Shown: positions 1 to 9,158, counted from the stretch's first letter. The stretch is DNA of 64,000 bases from Balneolaceae bacterium (GCA_020832415.1 JAFIES010000032.1:20568-84567), one strand, 5' to 3'. Translations and numbers: made by a program. Notes: generated from the sequence alone by a model not told the origin.

Positions 1-252
1 AACAACCTGGGCTTTAATTTCACCTTCAGATGGCAAGATGAGTTCGAGTGGACATCCTCTTTTGCAAATGGTACAGTTCCGGCTGTTTCCACACTGGATG
101 CTCAGGTTTCATACCGTGTACCGAATCTCAGATCTGTTGTAAAACTGGGCGGATCAAACATCACCAACAACAGGCACTTCCTGAACTATGGAGGGCCAAA
201 CCTTGGTGCGATCTACTATGTATCATTTACATTCGATCAGTTTCTGAACTAA
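1..252 (+). CDS. TonB-dependent receptor, C-terminal end (partial, truncated by window start)
   Basis: Frame 1 is open from base 1 to TAA at 250-252: ...STLDAQVSYRVPNLRSVVKLGGSNITNNRHFLNYGGPNLGAIYYVSFTFDQFLN*, typical terminal beta-strands of a TonB receptor. Confidence 0.75.
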   Translation, partial: NNLGFNFTFRWQDEFEWTSSFANGTVPAVSTLDAQVSYRVPNLRSVVKLGGSNITNNRHFLNYGGPNLGAIYYVSFTFDQFLN

Positions 253-280
253 GTTCATTTATTGAAACCGGAATCAATAG

Positions 281-309
281 AAAGAGGCCTCAATGGGGCC
301 TCTTTTTTT
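281..309 (+). terminator. Rho-independent terminator
   Basis: aaaGAGGCCtcaatgGGGCCTCttttttt: stem plus T-run downstream of the partial TonB receptor. Confidence 0.8.
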
Positions 310-598
310 ATGGCTTTGATTTTTCAGGCGACAGATTAGCAATGGTTGCTCCCCAGCTGCCACCGGACTGGTCTGCAAGCTGATACCCGGTTACATGCGG
401 ATTACGATCGAGCAGAGAATGCACACTGCGCCGAATGTTACCAATACCTTTTCCGTGAATAAAACGAACGGAGTAGATCTCCTTCTCCAAACATGCATAA
501 ATGTATTCGTCAATTAGTGTGGACAGATCTTGCGGCTTGAAAGGGTGCAGATCAAGAACACCATTTATTTCAATATGCTCAGGTTCTTCGAAGTCCAA
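308..598 (-). CDS. Small Smr-domain protein
   Basis: LDLHPF...FIHGKGIGNIRRSVHSLL...GGSWGATIANL matches the Smr domain (LDLHG / HGKG / GGxGAT). Confidence 0.85.
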   Translation of the reverse strand: MDFEEPEHIEINGVLDLHPFKPQDLSTLIDEYIYACLEKEIYSVRFIHGKGIGNIRRSVHSLLDRNPHVTGYQLADQSGGSWGATIANLSPEKSKP

Positions 599-606
599 GA
601 TGTGTA

Positions 607-1488
607 CTATTTGTCGGTGAGAATTGACAGCGGTTCAGGGAATAATTCATAGAATGAATTTCCCCTCGTTTCTGCCAGAGCAAGGCACTCTTTGTTTGCA
701 GAATCAATCATATTCAATATTCCGGAGAACTGTTCACTTTCTGCGAGGGAGGTATTCTCTTCAATCCACGTGTGGATCATGTGCAGATCGTTTGCAACGC
801 CCAAATCATCGCAGATTTCAGATATTTTGGTGTGGAGGTTCAGTAAAACATCCTCGCTATCGGCAGACATCAGCAGTTCTGTTTGATATTGAACATCCTT
901 TGCACGTTTTCTCCATTCGTGAATCTCTTCAGGGTGCTTTTCGGAAAACGCGTTCGAGAAAGCCTCTTTACTCTTCAGAAAAGAGGCTTCAAATCCTGAA
1001 AGAACCAAACCAACGTTTACAGGTTCAGAAAAATAGCCTCGAACTAACGGAGTATTCTTAAAATTTTCCTCAAGCTGTGTGAATTCATCATGCCTGTATA
1101 GTGTGGCGCTTTCGAATGCAGAGAGCTCGGCCTGGTTGAGTTTCTTTAAAAGAAGTAACGGCTCGATCTCATCACTATACTCAGTATTTTGAGTGAAATC
1201 ATCGAGGAGGATATTCCGCACATGGGTATCCCGTAAATCAGAGAATACTTTTCCCCAATCTCTGAACGCTATGTTTACGTTTTTATAATCCGAACTGTCT
1301 CTTGCCGGTTTAATCAGTTTAGCGAATGCCCGGAGAAGTTTCAGCTTTTTTCTTGCCTGATGAGTTGCCTCGACAGGTTCATTTCCGCCGGTTCTTGTAA
1401 AACTGAACAGCTCTTCTAAAACAGCATTGTAAATCTCAGCACAATTGCAGCTCGATGAATGATATGAACCTTGCAGAAGATTATACAT
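607..1488 (-). CDS. CHAD domain-containing protein
   Basis: THQARKKLKLLRAFAKLIKP ... IHEWRKRAKDVQYQTELL: CHAD conserved His/Arg/Lys motifs. Confidence 0.85.
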   Translation of the reverse strand: MYNLLQGSYHSSSCNCAEIYNAVLEELFSFTRTGGNEPVEATHQARKKLKLLRAFAKLIKPARDSSDYKNVNIAFRDWGKVFSDLRDTHVRNILLDDFTQNTEYSDEIEPLLLLKKLNQAELSAFESATLYRHDEFTQLEENFKNTPLVRGYFSEPVNVGLVLSGFEASFLKSKEAFSNAFSEKHPEEIHEWRKRAKDVQYQTELLMSADSEDVLLNLHTKISEICDDLGVANDLHMIHTWIEENTSLAESEQFSGILNMIDSANKECLALAETRGNSFYELFPEPLSILTDK

Positions 1489-1799
1489 TAAAGATCTACG
1501 TTGTAATCCACAAATCGTCGTTTATCAGTAACTTGATCGATAAAATCAATGGCTTTTTTGTGATGTGGATTTCGTGTATACATTTTGAAATCGAGTTCAG
1601 TTTCAAAATCACAAATGAGCACAACATCGTATGCTTGGTCATCATCCGGATTGATCTGAATGCCCACCTCAACAGCTTTTATTTCATCGATGTTTGTTCG
1701 GAGTCCTTCAAGGATCAACTTTAGTTTCTCCGCATTTTTCTGTTTTGTCGCGCCTGCTGCTTCGTCTTTTAGTTTCCACATTACTATATGGCGTATCAT
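1488..1799 (-). CDS. Dabb family (stress-responsive alpha/beta-barrel) protein
   Basis: MIRHIVMWKLKDEA...YDVVLICDFETELDFKMYTRNPHHKKAIDFI is Dabb-like. Confidence 0.85.
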   Translation of the reverse strand: MIRHIVMWKLKDEAAGATKQKNAEKLKLILEGLRTNIDEIKAVEVGIQINPDDDQAYDVVLICDFETELDFKMYTRNPHHKKAIDFIDQVTDKRRFVDYNVDL

Positions 1800-1839
1800 A
1801 CGTTCTCCTATTTTTAGAAAAGTTTGGTTAAGATGTGAT

Positions 1840-3024
1840 CTATCTGTTCAGGGCAAAAGCCAGATCATCCGGATCCACCTCAGAGGGTGGTTCATCCAGA
1901 ATTTCCGGTGAGAATACCCCAACAGCCCAGAGGAAAAACCGGGCTTCATCCGGATTGTTTTCTCTGTTCCATTCGTATAGTGCAAAGTAACCGAGTGCTA
2001 CTTGCTCTCTTTCAAATTCATTGAGATTTTCGGGACTTGAAATAACGGGAATATCAAGATCAGCTACGGCCGGAAGCTGATTTGGATTGGTAATGATATT
2101 ACCGTTTAACTGATATATGAGTGGCCAAAGGTATGGATTGCCGAGTCTTGACTCAGCAATTGTCCAAAGTGATTCACCGGGTTCAACCGTATAATTTTCC
2201 GTCTGAAATTCTGTTTGTGGCTCGGGTGGGGGTGGTTCGGGATCATCTGCAGCATCAGTTGCTGTTGAAACATCATCAGGTGAAACCGGAGTTAATAGCT
2301 GTTCAGTTTGGTCAGCTGTAACGGGCTCACCTGTATCACCCATTCTTTGAAACATGAAAAAGAGAATAATAAAGGCAATAAGGGCAATAATTACCGCAGC
2401 TGCGTAAGACCATTTAAATGTCCCCGCTTTTTGAACTTCTTCTGCTACTTTTTCTTCATTTGGCATTATGGGCGGGATGATTGCAGCTGAATCCTCATCA
2501 CTCTCAGTAAGTGTAGAAGCTTCCGGAAAGTGAGGATTGTCGTGCTCAATCAAAAGTTCATCAATAGGAACCGAAGTTCTGTGCACCTCTTTAGCTTTTG
2601 CAGCAATAAAAGGAATGCCTATTTCATTGGCTGAATCTTTTGCATCGTCATTCTGATTTTCAGAATCAGTATCAGATTCATTTTCAGCTGATTTTGCATC
2701 TGCTCCACCAACTAAAGTTGATTTGAGGCTTGCAAACGGTTTGTTGACATCTTCACGGAGAGCCTTATAGGGCTTGAATACCACTTTATTCTGCCCGGGG
2801 ATTGTAATCTCTTCACCGGTTTGGGGATTTGTGCCGGGACGTTCGTTCATCCACCGAAGTTCAAATTTCCCGAAGCCTGATATACTTACCGAGCCGCTTT
2901 TTTTCAGACCTCCCTCAATAATCTGCACCAGCTCATGAATAAAACTGTTGGCAGAACTTTGGCTCTGGTTCGATTGCCTGGAAATAAGCTCGACCAGCTC
3001 TTTAAAGGTGATTTTTTCACTCAT
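1840..3024 (-). CDS. HU-family DNA-binding domain protein with transmembrane helix and LysM domain
   Basis: N-term HU fold (ITFKELVELIS...SVSISGFGKFELRWMNERPGTNPQTGEEITIPGQNKVVFKPYKALRE); TM helix YAAAVIIALIAFIILFFMF; C-term LysM (YTVEPGESLWTIAESRLGNPYLWPLIYQLN). Confidence 0.85.
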   Translation of the reverse strand: MSEKITFKELVELISRQSNQSQSSANSFIHELVQIIEGGLKKSGSVSISGFGKFELRWMNERPGTNPQTGEEITIPGQNKVVFKPYKALREDVNKPFASLKSTLVGGADAKSAENESDTDSENQNDDAKDSANEIGIPFIAAKAKEVHRTSVPIDELLIEHDNPHFPEASTLTESDEDSAAIIPPIMPNEEKVAEEVQKAGTFKWSYAAAVIIALIAFIILFFMFQRMGDTGEPVTADQTEQLLTPVSPDDVSTATDAADDPEPPPPEPQTEFQTENYTVEPGESLWTIAESRLGNPYLWPLIYQLNGNIITNPNQLPAVADLDIPVISSPENLNEFEREQVALGYFALYEWNRENNPDEARFFLWAVGVFSPEILDEPPSEVDPDDLAFALNR

Positions 3025-3310
3025 CGCCGGATTCCAAGAACTTTACTTCCTCTTTGAGCCCTGCAGCGGGGCTAAATTCCACCACTCGTTTTGGTGGAAC
3101 CATTATGTACGCATCATAATGAGGATTGTACACTTTTTTCTGCTCGTTTACTTTGGTGCTGAATGTGCCAAGATCTGGTATAGACACACCTTTTCCCTCA
3201 CTGAGTTTGTCAGTTAAAACAGTTACGGTATCATCAAGAATCTCTTTGGTTCTTGTTTTGGTGTTACCGGTCTGCTCGGAAAGTTTATCTATGAGCTGTT
3301 TGTAATTCAT
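3017..3310 (-). CDS. HU-family DNA-binding protein (second paralog)
   Basis: MNYKQLIDKLSEQTGNTKTRTKEILDDTVTVLTDKLSEGKGVSIPDLGTFSTKVNEQKKVYNP. Start set at ATG 3310 rather than the track's 3586 because the upstream extension is low complexity. Overlaps the HU-LysM gene by 8 nt. Confidence 0.8.
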   Translation of the reverse strand: MNYKQLIDKLSEQTGNTKTRTKEILDDTVTVLTDKLSEGKGVSIPDLGTFSTKVNEQKKVYNPHYDAYIMVPPKRVVEFSPAAGLKEEVKFLESGDE

Positions 3311-3545
3311 AACTAAAGTTATAACAATATTTAGTAATAAAAGAAATATTTGCCTGAAAAGCATAACAATCAATATCGAGAGTTTAAAACTTTGGGTATT
3401 CATTTTATGAAGCAGCCAAAATCTTGCATTCTGATAAGTACAATGCAAATACCAATTAATTAATAACATATTCATAAATTTATTTATATTAAACCTCCAG
3501 TAGAAAGCAAAGAGACGCCAATCCATATTCATTTTTAGAGACAAG

Positions 3546-3953
3546 ATGAAACAGTTACAGAGCAGCCGGATTTTACAAGAGTACAAGGAGGGGCTTTCGA
3601 GGAATATTGAAAATTGCTCTCCTCAGGTAAAAAATGTTGTCAATTATATTCATGAACATCTGTTTAATGAAGAGTTAACTGTATCAAGTATACAGCAAGC
3701 TTGTAACATACACCGGAAAAGTTTTTCAAGTAGGTTTAAACTTTATATGGGACGTAGTCCATGTGAGTACTACATCCATCATCGTATCGAAGCGGTTAAA
3801 TTATTGCTCTTACAGAATGAATTGACAATAACTGAAACAGGGTTACTGGTAGGTTTTTCCTCACTTTCTGCTTTTTGCAATACCTTTAAGCGAAAGGAAG
3901 GAATAAAACCCTCTGAGTGGAGACTGAGAAACGGGGGGGGTAAAAATATTTGA
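3546..3953 (+). CDS. AraC-type helix-turn-helix protein without an obvious sensor domain
   Basis: YIHEHLFNEELTVSSIQQACNIHRKSFSSRFKLYMGRSPCEYYIHHRIEAVKLLLLQ...GFSSLSAFCNTFKRKEGIKPSEWR: HTH_18 pattern. Confidence 0.85.
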   Translation: MKQLQSSRILQEYKEGLSRNIENCSPQVKNVVNYIHEHLFNEELTVSSIQQACNIHRKSFSSRFKLYMGRSPCEYYIHHRIEAVKLLLLQNELTITETGLLVGFSSLSAFCNTFKRKEGIKPSEWRLRNGGGKNI

Positions 3954-4101
3954 GCTTATGGGGAGGAGTAAATATAAGGAGGAATTTAAGGGTGAATATA
4001 AATTAATTAATAATGAATGTGTTTATAGTTTATAATAAATCACATTCTTAAAGTTTTAATTTTATTTGTGATAAAATCCTAACAGTATAAAATACTTAGT
4101 T

Positions 4102-4434
4102 ATGAGAAAACTAAAAATAACCTTACTAATTGTCCTGCCTTTAATATTTTTTATAATTGGTTCAGTTTCAGTGGACACAGAATTATTAGATAATAACACT
4201 TCTGAAGAAAACGTAACAATGGTTTGTGAACAAATAATGTATAACATAGCTGGTACACTAACACTTTTTAATGATGATTGTGCATCAGGTGGGCAAGGAT
4301 CTTCATCTTGTTCGAGTTCTTCTTCTTCAGCTAGCTGTGATGTTGAATGTAATGATGGATATTATTCGTGTTGCGATTCATGGGGATATAGTTGTACTTG
4401 TAAAGTCTCAACAGAGCCAGAAGAAAGTGGATAA
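4102..4434 (+). CDS. Secreted Ser/Cys-rich small protein, NVEALA-like
   Basis: Signal/TM-like N-terminus MRKLKITLLIVLPLIFFIIGS; C-terminus GGQGSSSCSSSSSSASCDVECNDGYYSCCDSWGYSCTCK resembles the GxGSSSC...CxVxCxxGYYxCC...CxC pattern of Bacteroidetes NVEALA peptides. Nine Cys. Confidence 0.65.
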   Translation: MRKLKITLLIVLPLIFFIIGSVSVDTELLDNNTSEENVTMVCEQIMYNIAGTLTLFNDDCASGGQGSSSCSSSSSSASCDVECNDGYYSCCDSWGYSCTCKVSTEPEESG

Positions 4435-4462
4435 AGCAACCTGTTTAATTACAGCATCATTA

Positions 4463-4496
4463 AAACTACACAGTGTTATACTACTCTGTGTAGTTT
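4463..4496 (+). terminator. Strong hairpin between small-protein gene and downstream lipoprotein gene
   Basis: AAACTACACAG-tgttatactact-CTGTGTAGTTT: perfect 11-bp stem, 12-nt loop, followed by AT-rich tract (short T-run). Confidence 0.6.
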
Positions 4497-4557
4497 ATTA
4501 TCGTATAATTTTATTACGGTTAAAAGTTTTGGATTAATGTAATATTATTCAATTGTT

Positions 4558-5637
4558 TTGTTAAATAACTGTTTTTTTATAACAATACCTCTGTTCCTTT
4601 TGATTCTTTTATCAGGTTGTAGAGATGATAGCTTTGTTACTTTTGAGAACAAAGACCTAACATGTGATGAATACCTGAGTGATTATTTTATATTCATAGA
4701 TGATACATACGAAATTGATCTGAGTAGACTGAATAACATTTATATATATAAGGATAAGATATACATGTCTGTCCCTCAAGGGGGTGAAATTGTAGCTTAT
4801 AATTTCAACACAGAAGAATTTACAACCATTGGGGAAACCGGTACCGGCCCATTTGAGTTTTTAACAACATCAATAACTGTTGCTGGGAATACTATGTACA
4901 TATATGACCTGTCTTTATCAAAAATTGTATCATATGATCTTGAACAAGAGAAATTTATTTCAGAACAGGTACTTGATGACAGCTACTCGGGAATTCTTAT
5001 GCATGCGGATTCCAGTTCTATTTTTTTATATACCATAAACAGAGTATCGAATGATGGATACGAACAGCGTGTGGTTTCATTCCGGGATGACTTTCAAATG
5101 ATTGATACCGTATTCACTTCAGTGAGCAATAATTTCATCAGGCATTTTGAAGATGGAAGAGACTTTGCAGGGCAGTTTCAACTGTTTTCAAACAAAATAC
5201 CTACGTTTATAGGTGAAGAGTTGTACCTGTTTGATAATACTTCATTCAGATACTCTAAAAATAATAAACTGGATGACGATTATGCTGAAGTCAACTTTAG
5301 TTACAATCCGGATTATGAGTTTTATATCGAAACGATGAGAGAACGTTATAGTACGAGTTCAAATCTGTCTGTTTATTTTTTTAATCAAGCGCTGAAAAAT
5401 GAAACAAGAGCCTTTGAGGCATTATTCAGCGAAGTTCTTACAAGTGAAACACATCTTTTATTTAGTCTGTTTGCAACGGATAAAAAAGCATTTCTTATTA
5501 AAGATCTGAAAAACCAGGACTTAAAAATACTTTGTGCCGATCTTAACTATCAACCTGTACGAATGAAAGAATCAAGAATATATTGGGTAGCACATAATGA
5601 CAGTTATGAATATCAATTGATTAAAACCGAAATCTAA
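4558..5637 (+). CDS. 6-bladed beta-propeller lipoprotein (TolB-like)
   Basis: Lipobox LLILLSGC; propeller-like repeats (IYKDKIYMSVPQGGEIVAYNFNTEEFTTIGETGTGPFEF...). TTG start in the track. Confidence 0.65.
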   Translation: MLNNCFFITIPLFLLILLSGCRDDSFVTFENKDLTCDEYLSDYFIFIDDTYEIDLSRLNNIYIYKDKIYMSVPQGGEIVAYNFNTEEFTTIGETGTGPFEFLTTSITVAGNTMYIYDLSLSKIVSYDLEQEKFISEQVLDDSYSGILMHADSSSIFLYTINRVSNDGYEQRVVSFRDDFQMIDTVFTSVSNNFIRHFEDGRDFAGQFQLFSNKIPTFIGEELYLFDNTSFRYSKNNKLDDDYAEVNFSYNPDYEFYIETMRERYSTSSNLSVYFFNQALKNETRAFEALFSEVLTSETHLLFSLFATDKKAFLIKDLKNQDLKILCADLNYQPVRMKESRIYWVAHNDSYEYQLIKTEI

Positions 5638-5643
5638 AATACT

Positions 5644-6081
5644 ATGGATAAAATATTTATAATTATTCTGTTCTTTATTCAATTTCAAACGAATCTTCAA
5701 TATTCTGACAATACAAAATCGGATACAATTGTTGATGAGTTTTTAATTCATTTTGAATTGACGAATGATGATGAAATCTCTTTAACCTGTATTGATGGGT
5801 GCGCATGGATGTCTTTAAAATTCACTTGTAGTACCGGTATCTGTGAACAAAGAATAAATCAGTACGGTATGGCAGATACAAATGATGATCAAAACAGGAT
5901 AAGCCGGGATGCCGGATCTTACGATCTTGCCAATTTCACTATTTTGATATCTCGTACAGAACAGGAATTCTATTTAGAATGTAATGAAGGGTGTGCCTGG
6001 TCTGTATTGAACTTTAACTTATCTGATACAGGGCATAAACGATCTGTTAATCAAATGGGAACGACCGTCTTGAATGAGTAA
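5644..6081 (+). CDS. Secreted hypothetical protein with duplicated C-x2-GCAW motif
   Basis: ISLTCIDGCAWMSLKFTC...INQYGM and FYLECNEGCAWSVLNFNL...VNQMGT; starts 6 nt after the propeller gene stop. Confidence 0.65.
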   Translation: MDKIFIIILFFIQFQTNLQYSDNTKSDTIVDEFLIHFELTNDDEISLTCIDGCAWMSLKFTCSTGICEQRINQYGMADTNDDQNRISRDAGSYDLANFTILISRTEQEFYLECNEGCAWSVLNFNLSDTGHKRSVNQMGTTVLNE

Positions 6082-6357
6082 TACTGTAGTGGTTAAGTTT
6101 AATAGGACAGCATTTTTGGTTTTCTTCGTTTGATCTTAATCTACTTCAAACCAATCATAAAAACTCGGTTTATTATCTCCATCTAAAATCCACGGGAAAA
6201 CGCTATGATCAATGGTTTAGCCAACCTTGTAAATAAAGCATGCAATCTCGTAATACAGAGCATTTTGCCCTGTCAGGAAAAACTCTGTTAGGCTTAGTCA
6301 GTCATAGATCGAAATCCGACTATATGGAGATATTGCTGTACCCGGTAGAAAACTGAA

Positions 6358-6612
6358 ATGGTTAAGAGTTATAATATTTCAACTTTTCCAGGATTAAAAG
6401 CACAGGATGATTTTGAGGTACCCATTCTTCTGAAAATCGGTGCCAAGATATCAACTAACAAGATCTTGAAAGCAGGGCCTGAAGTACTTCACTACGGAAG
6501 AAATTTTTCTGAAATTAGCAAAATTTTATACACCTTGATTGGTAATGATTTTTATGTAAAAGAGCTCGAAATCGAGGAGATGCTTAGCGGCCATATAGCG
6601 GTTATCGGCTGA
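6358..6612 (+). CDS. Small hypothetical ORF
   Basis: 84-aa ORF, no recognised domain; may be a remnant. Confidence 0.25.
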   Translation: MVKSYNISTFPGLKAQDDFEVPILLKIGAKISTNKILKAGPEVLHYGRNFSEISKILYTLIGNDFYVKELEIEEMLSGHIAVIG

Positions 6613-6911
6613 AATTTCGTGCATGGATTGAATCCTGAACATGCTGCTAATAAATCGATGTATTTATGCCATCTGTAAGTATAGATAATATAACTCTTTA
6701 ATGTCCTTTCGATCTAAAACACAGTATGAGTAGAAGGCAACTTAAGGCTATTGTTCATTGTAGTGTGATCAAATACATAAAAAAAGAAAACAACGGATAG
6801 TTAAACTGTAGTTTGACGCTACCAATCGTATGTTGCATCATTATGATATTGGAGCAGGAACCCGTATTTTTAGAGTCTGTAACATTTTTTAAGATATTTG
6901 AAACACATTTA

Positions 6912-7616
6912 ATGAGTAAAGAAGAAAAAAACAGAACCGGAACTGTCGAAGTAGATCCGGAAATAGTTGAAGAAATTGGAGATAACCATTTAGCCACTTC
7001 AATTGATACACCGTTGAGAACTGACGCTTTTGACCTGAGTGACGGGGAAAAAATCAAGAGAATTGAAAAACACTTCTCAGAAATTATGCATGTTCTCGGG
7101 TTAGATTTGAACGACCAGAGTTTACAGGGAACACCTCACAGAGTTGCTAAGATGTATGTGAAGGAGATCTTTAGCGGATTAAACCCGGAGAATAAACCCA
7201 AAGCCAGTAAATTCGATAATAAGTTCGACTACAACGACATGGTTGTGGTTAAAAATATCGATGTTACATCATTTTGTGAACATCATTTTCTGCCATTTTT
7301 GGGCAAAGCTCATGTAGCCTATGTCAGCTCCGGTAATGTTATCGGTCTCTCAAAAATAAACCGGATTGTGGAGTACTACTCCAGCCGGCCGCAAGTGCAG
7401 GAGCGTTTAACCCTGCAGATTGCTGAAGAATTAAAGAAAACCATGCAGACAGAAGATGTGGCGGTTTTTATAGAGAGCAAGCATCTGTGTGTATCAACCC
7501 GTGGTATTAAAGATAAGCAGAGCAGCACGGTTACCGTAGAATACAGCGGCATTTTTGAAGAAGAGACTACAAAACAAAAGTTTATTGACTACATCCGTGC
7601 TGAAACGGAAATGTAG
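6912..7616 (+). CDS. folE: GTP cyclohydrolase I
   Basis: GTPHRVAKMYVKEIFSGL, FCEHHFLPFLGKAHVAYVSSGNVIGLSKINRIVEYYSSRPQVQERLT, SKHLCVSTRGIK. Start placed at ATG 6912 (MSKEEKN). Confidence 0.95.
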   Translation: MSKEEKNRTGTVEVDPEIVEEIGDNHLATSIDTPLRTDAFDLSDGEKIKRIEKHFSEIMHVLGLDLNDQSLQGTPHRVAKMYVKEIFSGLNPENKPKASKFDNKFDYNDMVVVKNIDVTSFCEHHFLPFLGKAHVAYVSSGNVIGLSKINRIVEYYSSRPQVQERLTLQIAEELKKTMQTEDVAVFIESKHLCVSTRGIKDKQSSTVTVEYSGIFEEETTKQKFIDYIRAETEM

Positions 7617-7646
7617 ACCCTGAACGCACAGTATTACAGATTAAAC

Positions 7647-9158
7647 ATGCCTGAAAAAGAAGTATCCAAGTTATCTATCTACAACAGTCTTTCACGCAAA
7701 AAGGAAGAGTTCGAACCAATCAACCCGCCTTTTGTTGGATTGTATGTATGTGGGCCTACGGTTTATGGTGATCCGCATTTAGGGCATGCACGGGCAGCTG
7801 TTACGTTTGATGTGATCTATCGCTATCTGAAATTTTTGGGGTACAAAGTTCGCTATGTTCGTAACATTACTGATGTTGGGCATCTTGAGCAGGAAGAGAC
7901 CGAACAGGGCGAAGATAAAATCGCGAAAAAAGCCCGCCTTGAAGAGGTTGAGCCGATGGAGATTGTTCAAAAATATACCATCAGTTACCACAAGGGGATG
8001 GATCTGTTGAACTGCCTGAGGCCGGATATCGAACCTACAGCAACCGGTCACATTATCGAGCAGATTGCCCTGATAAAAAAAATTCTTGATAACGGCTTTG
8101 GCTACGAAGTAAATGGCAACATCTATTTTGATTTAGAGAAATATCAACAAGAAAATGACTATGGGCAGCTATCCGGGAAAATTCTGGAAGATCTCCAGGC
8201 AGGCAGCCGCGATACCGCCGGTATTGATGAGAAAAAAAGCCCGCACGATTTTGCACTTTGGAAAAAAGCCACGCCTGCACACATTATGCGGTGGGATTCT
8301 CCCTGGGGAGAGGGATACCCCGGCTGGCACCTTGAGTGCACCGCAATGAGCCTGAAGTACCTGGGAAATAAATTTGATATCCATGGTGGCGGACTCGATC
8401 TCCAATTTCCGCATCATGAGGCAGAAATTGCGCAGTGCAGAAGTGCCCATGGCCACGATCCGGTTAACTATTGGGTTCATAACAATATGATTACCATCGA
8501 CGGGGCGAAGATGAGTAAATCAGCCGGTAATTTTATTAATCTGGACGAACTTTTTGAAGGGCGCCACGAAAAACTTGCAAAAGCGTACAGCCCGATGGTT
8601 GTTCGGTTTTTGATACTGCAGTCGCACTATCGCAGTAAAATTGACTTTTCGAATGATGCACTTTCTGCTGCTGAAAAAGGGTACAATCGATTAATGGGAG
8701 CTGTAGCCCTGCTGAATGAATTAAAAAGCTCCCCCGATTTTTCTGATGCTGAGGGCTCGCTCGATAAAGAGATTCTGGATGCATGCAGAAAATGCAACGA
8801 ATCGATGAATGACGATTTTAACACTGCCCAGGTCCTTGCGGCTCTTTTCGATCTCTCATCGAAAATAAATGCGCTGCATAACGGGCAGTTATCAAAAACA
8901 GATCTTTCAAAAAATGCTCTGCACGAGATGGTGAATACAGTGGATCAATTTGTATTCGCAATACTTGGCTTGCAAGCTGAATCGACAGGGGAAGATGGCT
9001 TAACAGATGAATTGATAGAACTTCTCATTGAGATCAGAAAAGAGGCCAGAGAGAACAAAGATTTTGCCACTTCTGATAAAATCAGGGATGAACTGCAGGA
9101 GATTGGAGTTCGCCTGAAGGATGAGAAAGGCGGTACCCGTTTTGAAATTGATCGTTAA
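7647..9158 (+). CDS. cysS: Cysteine--tRNA ligase
   Basis: [19 protein letters not shown] (HIGH-like), [19 protein letters not shown] (KMSKS). Confidence 0.97.
   Translation: MPEKEVSKLSIYNSLSRKKEEFEPINPPFVGLYVCGPTVYGDPHLGHARAAVTFDVIYRYLKFLGYKVRYVRNITDVGHLEQEETEQGEDKIAKKARLEEVEPMEIVQKYTISYHKGMDLLNCLRPDIEPTATGHIIEQIALIKKILDNGFGYEVNGNIYFDLEKYQQENDYGQLSGKILEDLQAGSRDTAGIDEKKSPHDFALWKKATPAHIMRWDSPWGEGYPGWHLECTAMSLKYLGNKFDIHGGGLDLQFPHHEAEIAQCRSAHGHDPVNYWVHNNMITIDGAKMSKSAGNFINLDELFEGRHEKLAKAYSPMVVRFLILQSHYRSKIDFSNDALSAAEKGYNRLMGAVALLNELKSSPDFSDAEGSLDKEILDACRKCNESMNDDFNTAQVLAALFDLSSKINALHNGQLSKTDLSKNALHEMVNTVDQFVFAILGLQAESTGEDGLTDELIELLIEIRKEARENKDFATSDKIRDELQEIGVRLKDEKGGTRFEIDR

Noticed and set aside
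308-598. Small Smr gene as a truncated fragment of mutS2
   Set aside because: An intact mutS2 with its own Smr domain is at 28129-30537; stand-alone small Smr proteins are a common family.
4062-4247. Minus-strand 61-aa ORF (MLYIICSQTIVTFSS...) as an antitoxin/toxin partner to the Cys-rich gene
   Set aside because: Antisense to the signal-peptide region of the small secreted gene; no independent support.
6082-6360. Transposase remnant
   Set aside because: Short translated fragments resemble nothing I can name confidently; kept only as an unexplained gap.
8053-8480. Minus-strand ORFs antisense to cysS and similar antisense ORFs elsewhere (20990-21328, 41336-41683, 42705-43010, 52216-52506, 60109-60474)
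   Set aside because: Fully embedded antisense to strongly supported genes and without recognisable domains; track artefacts.
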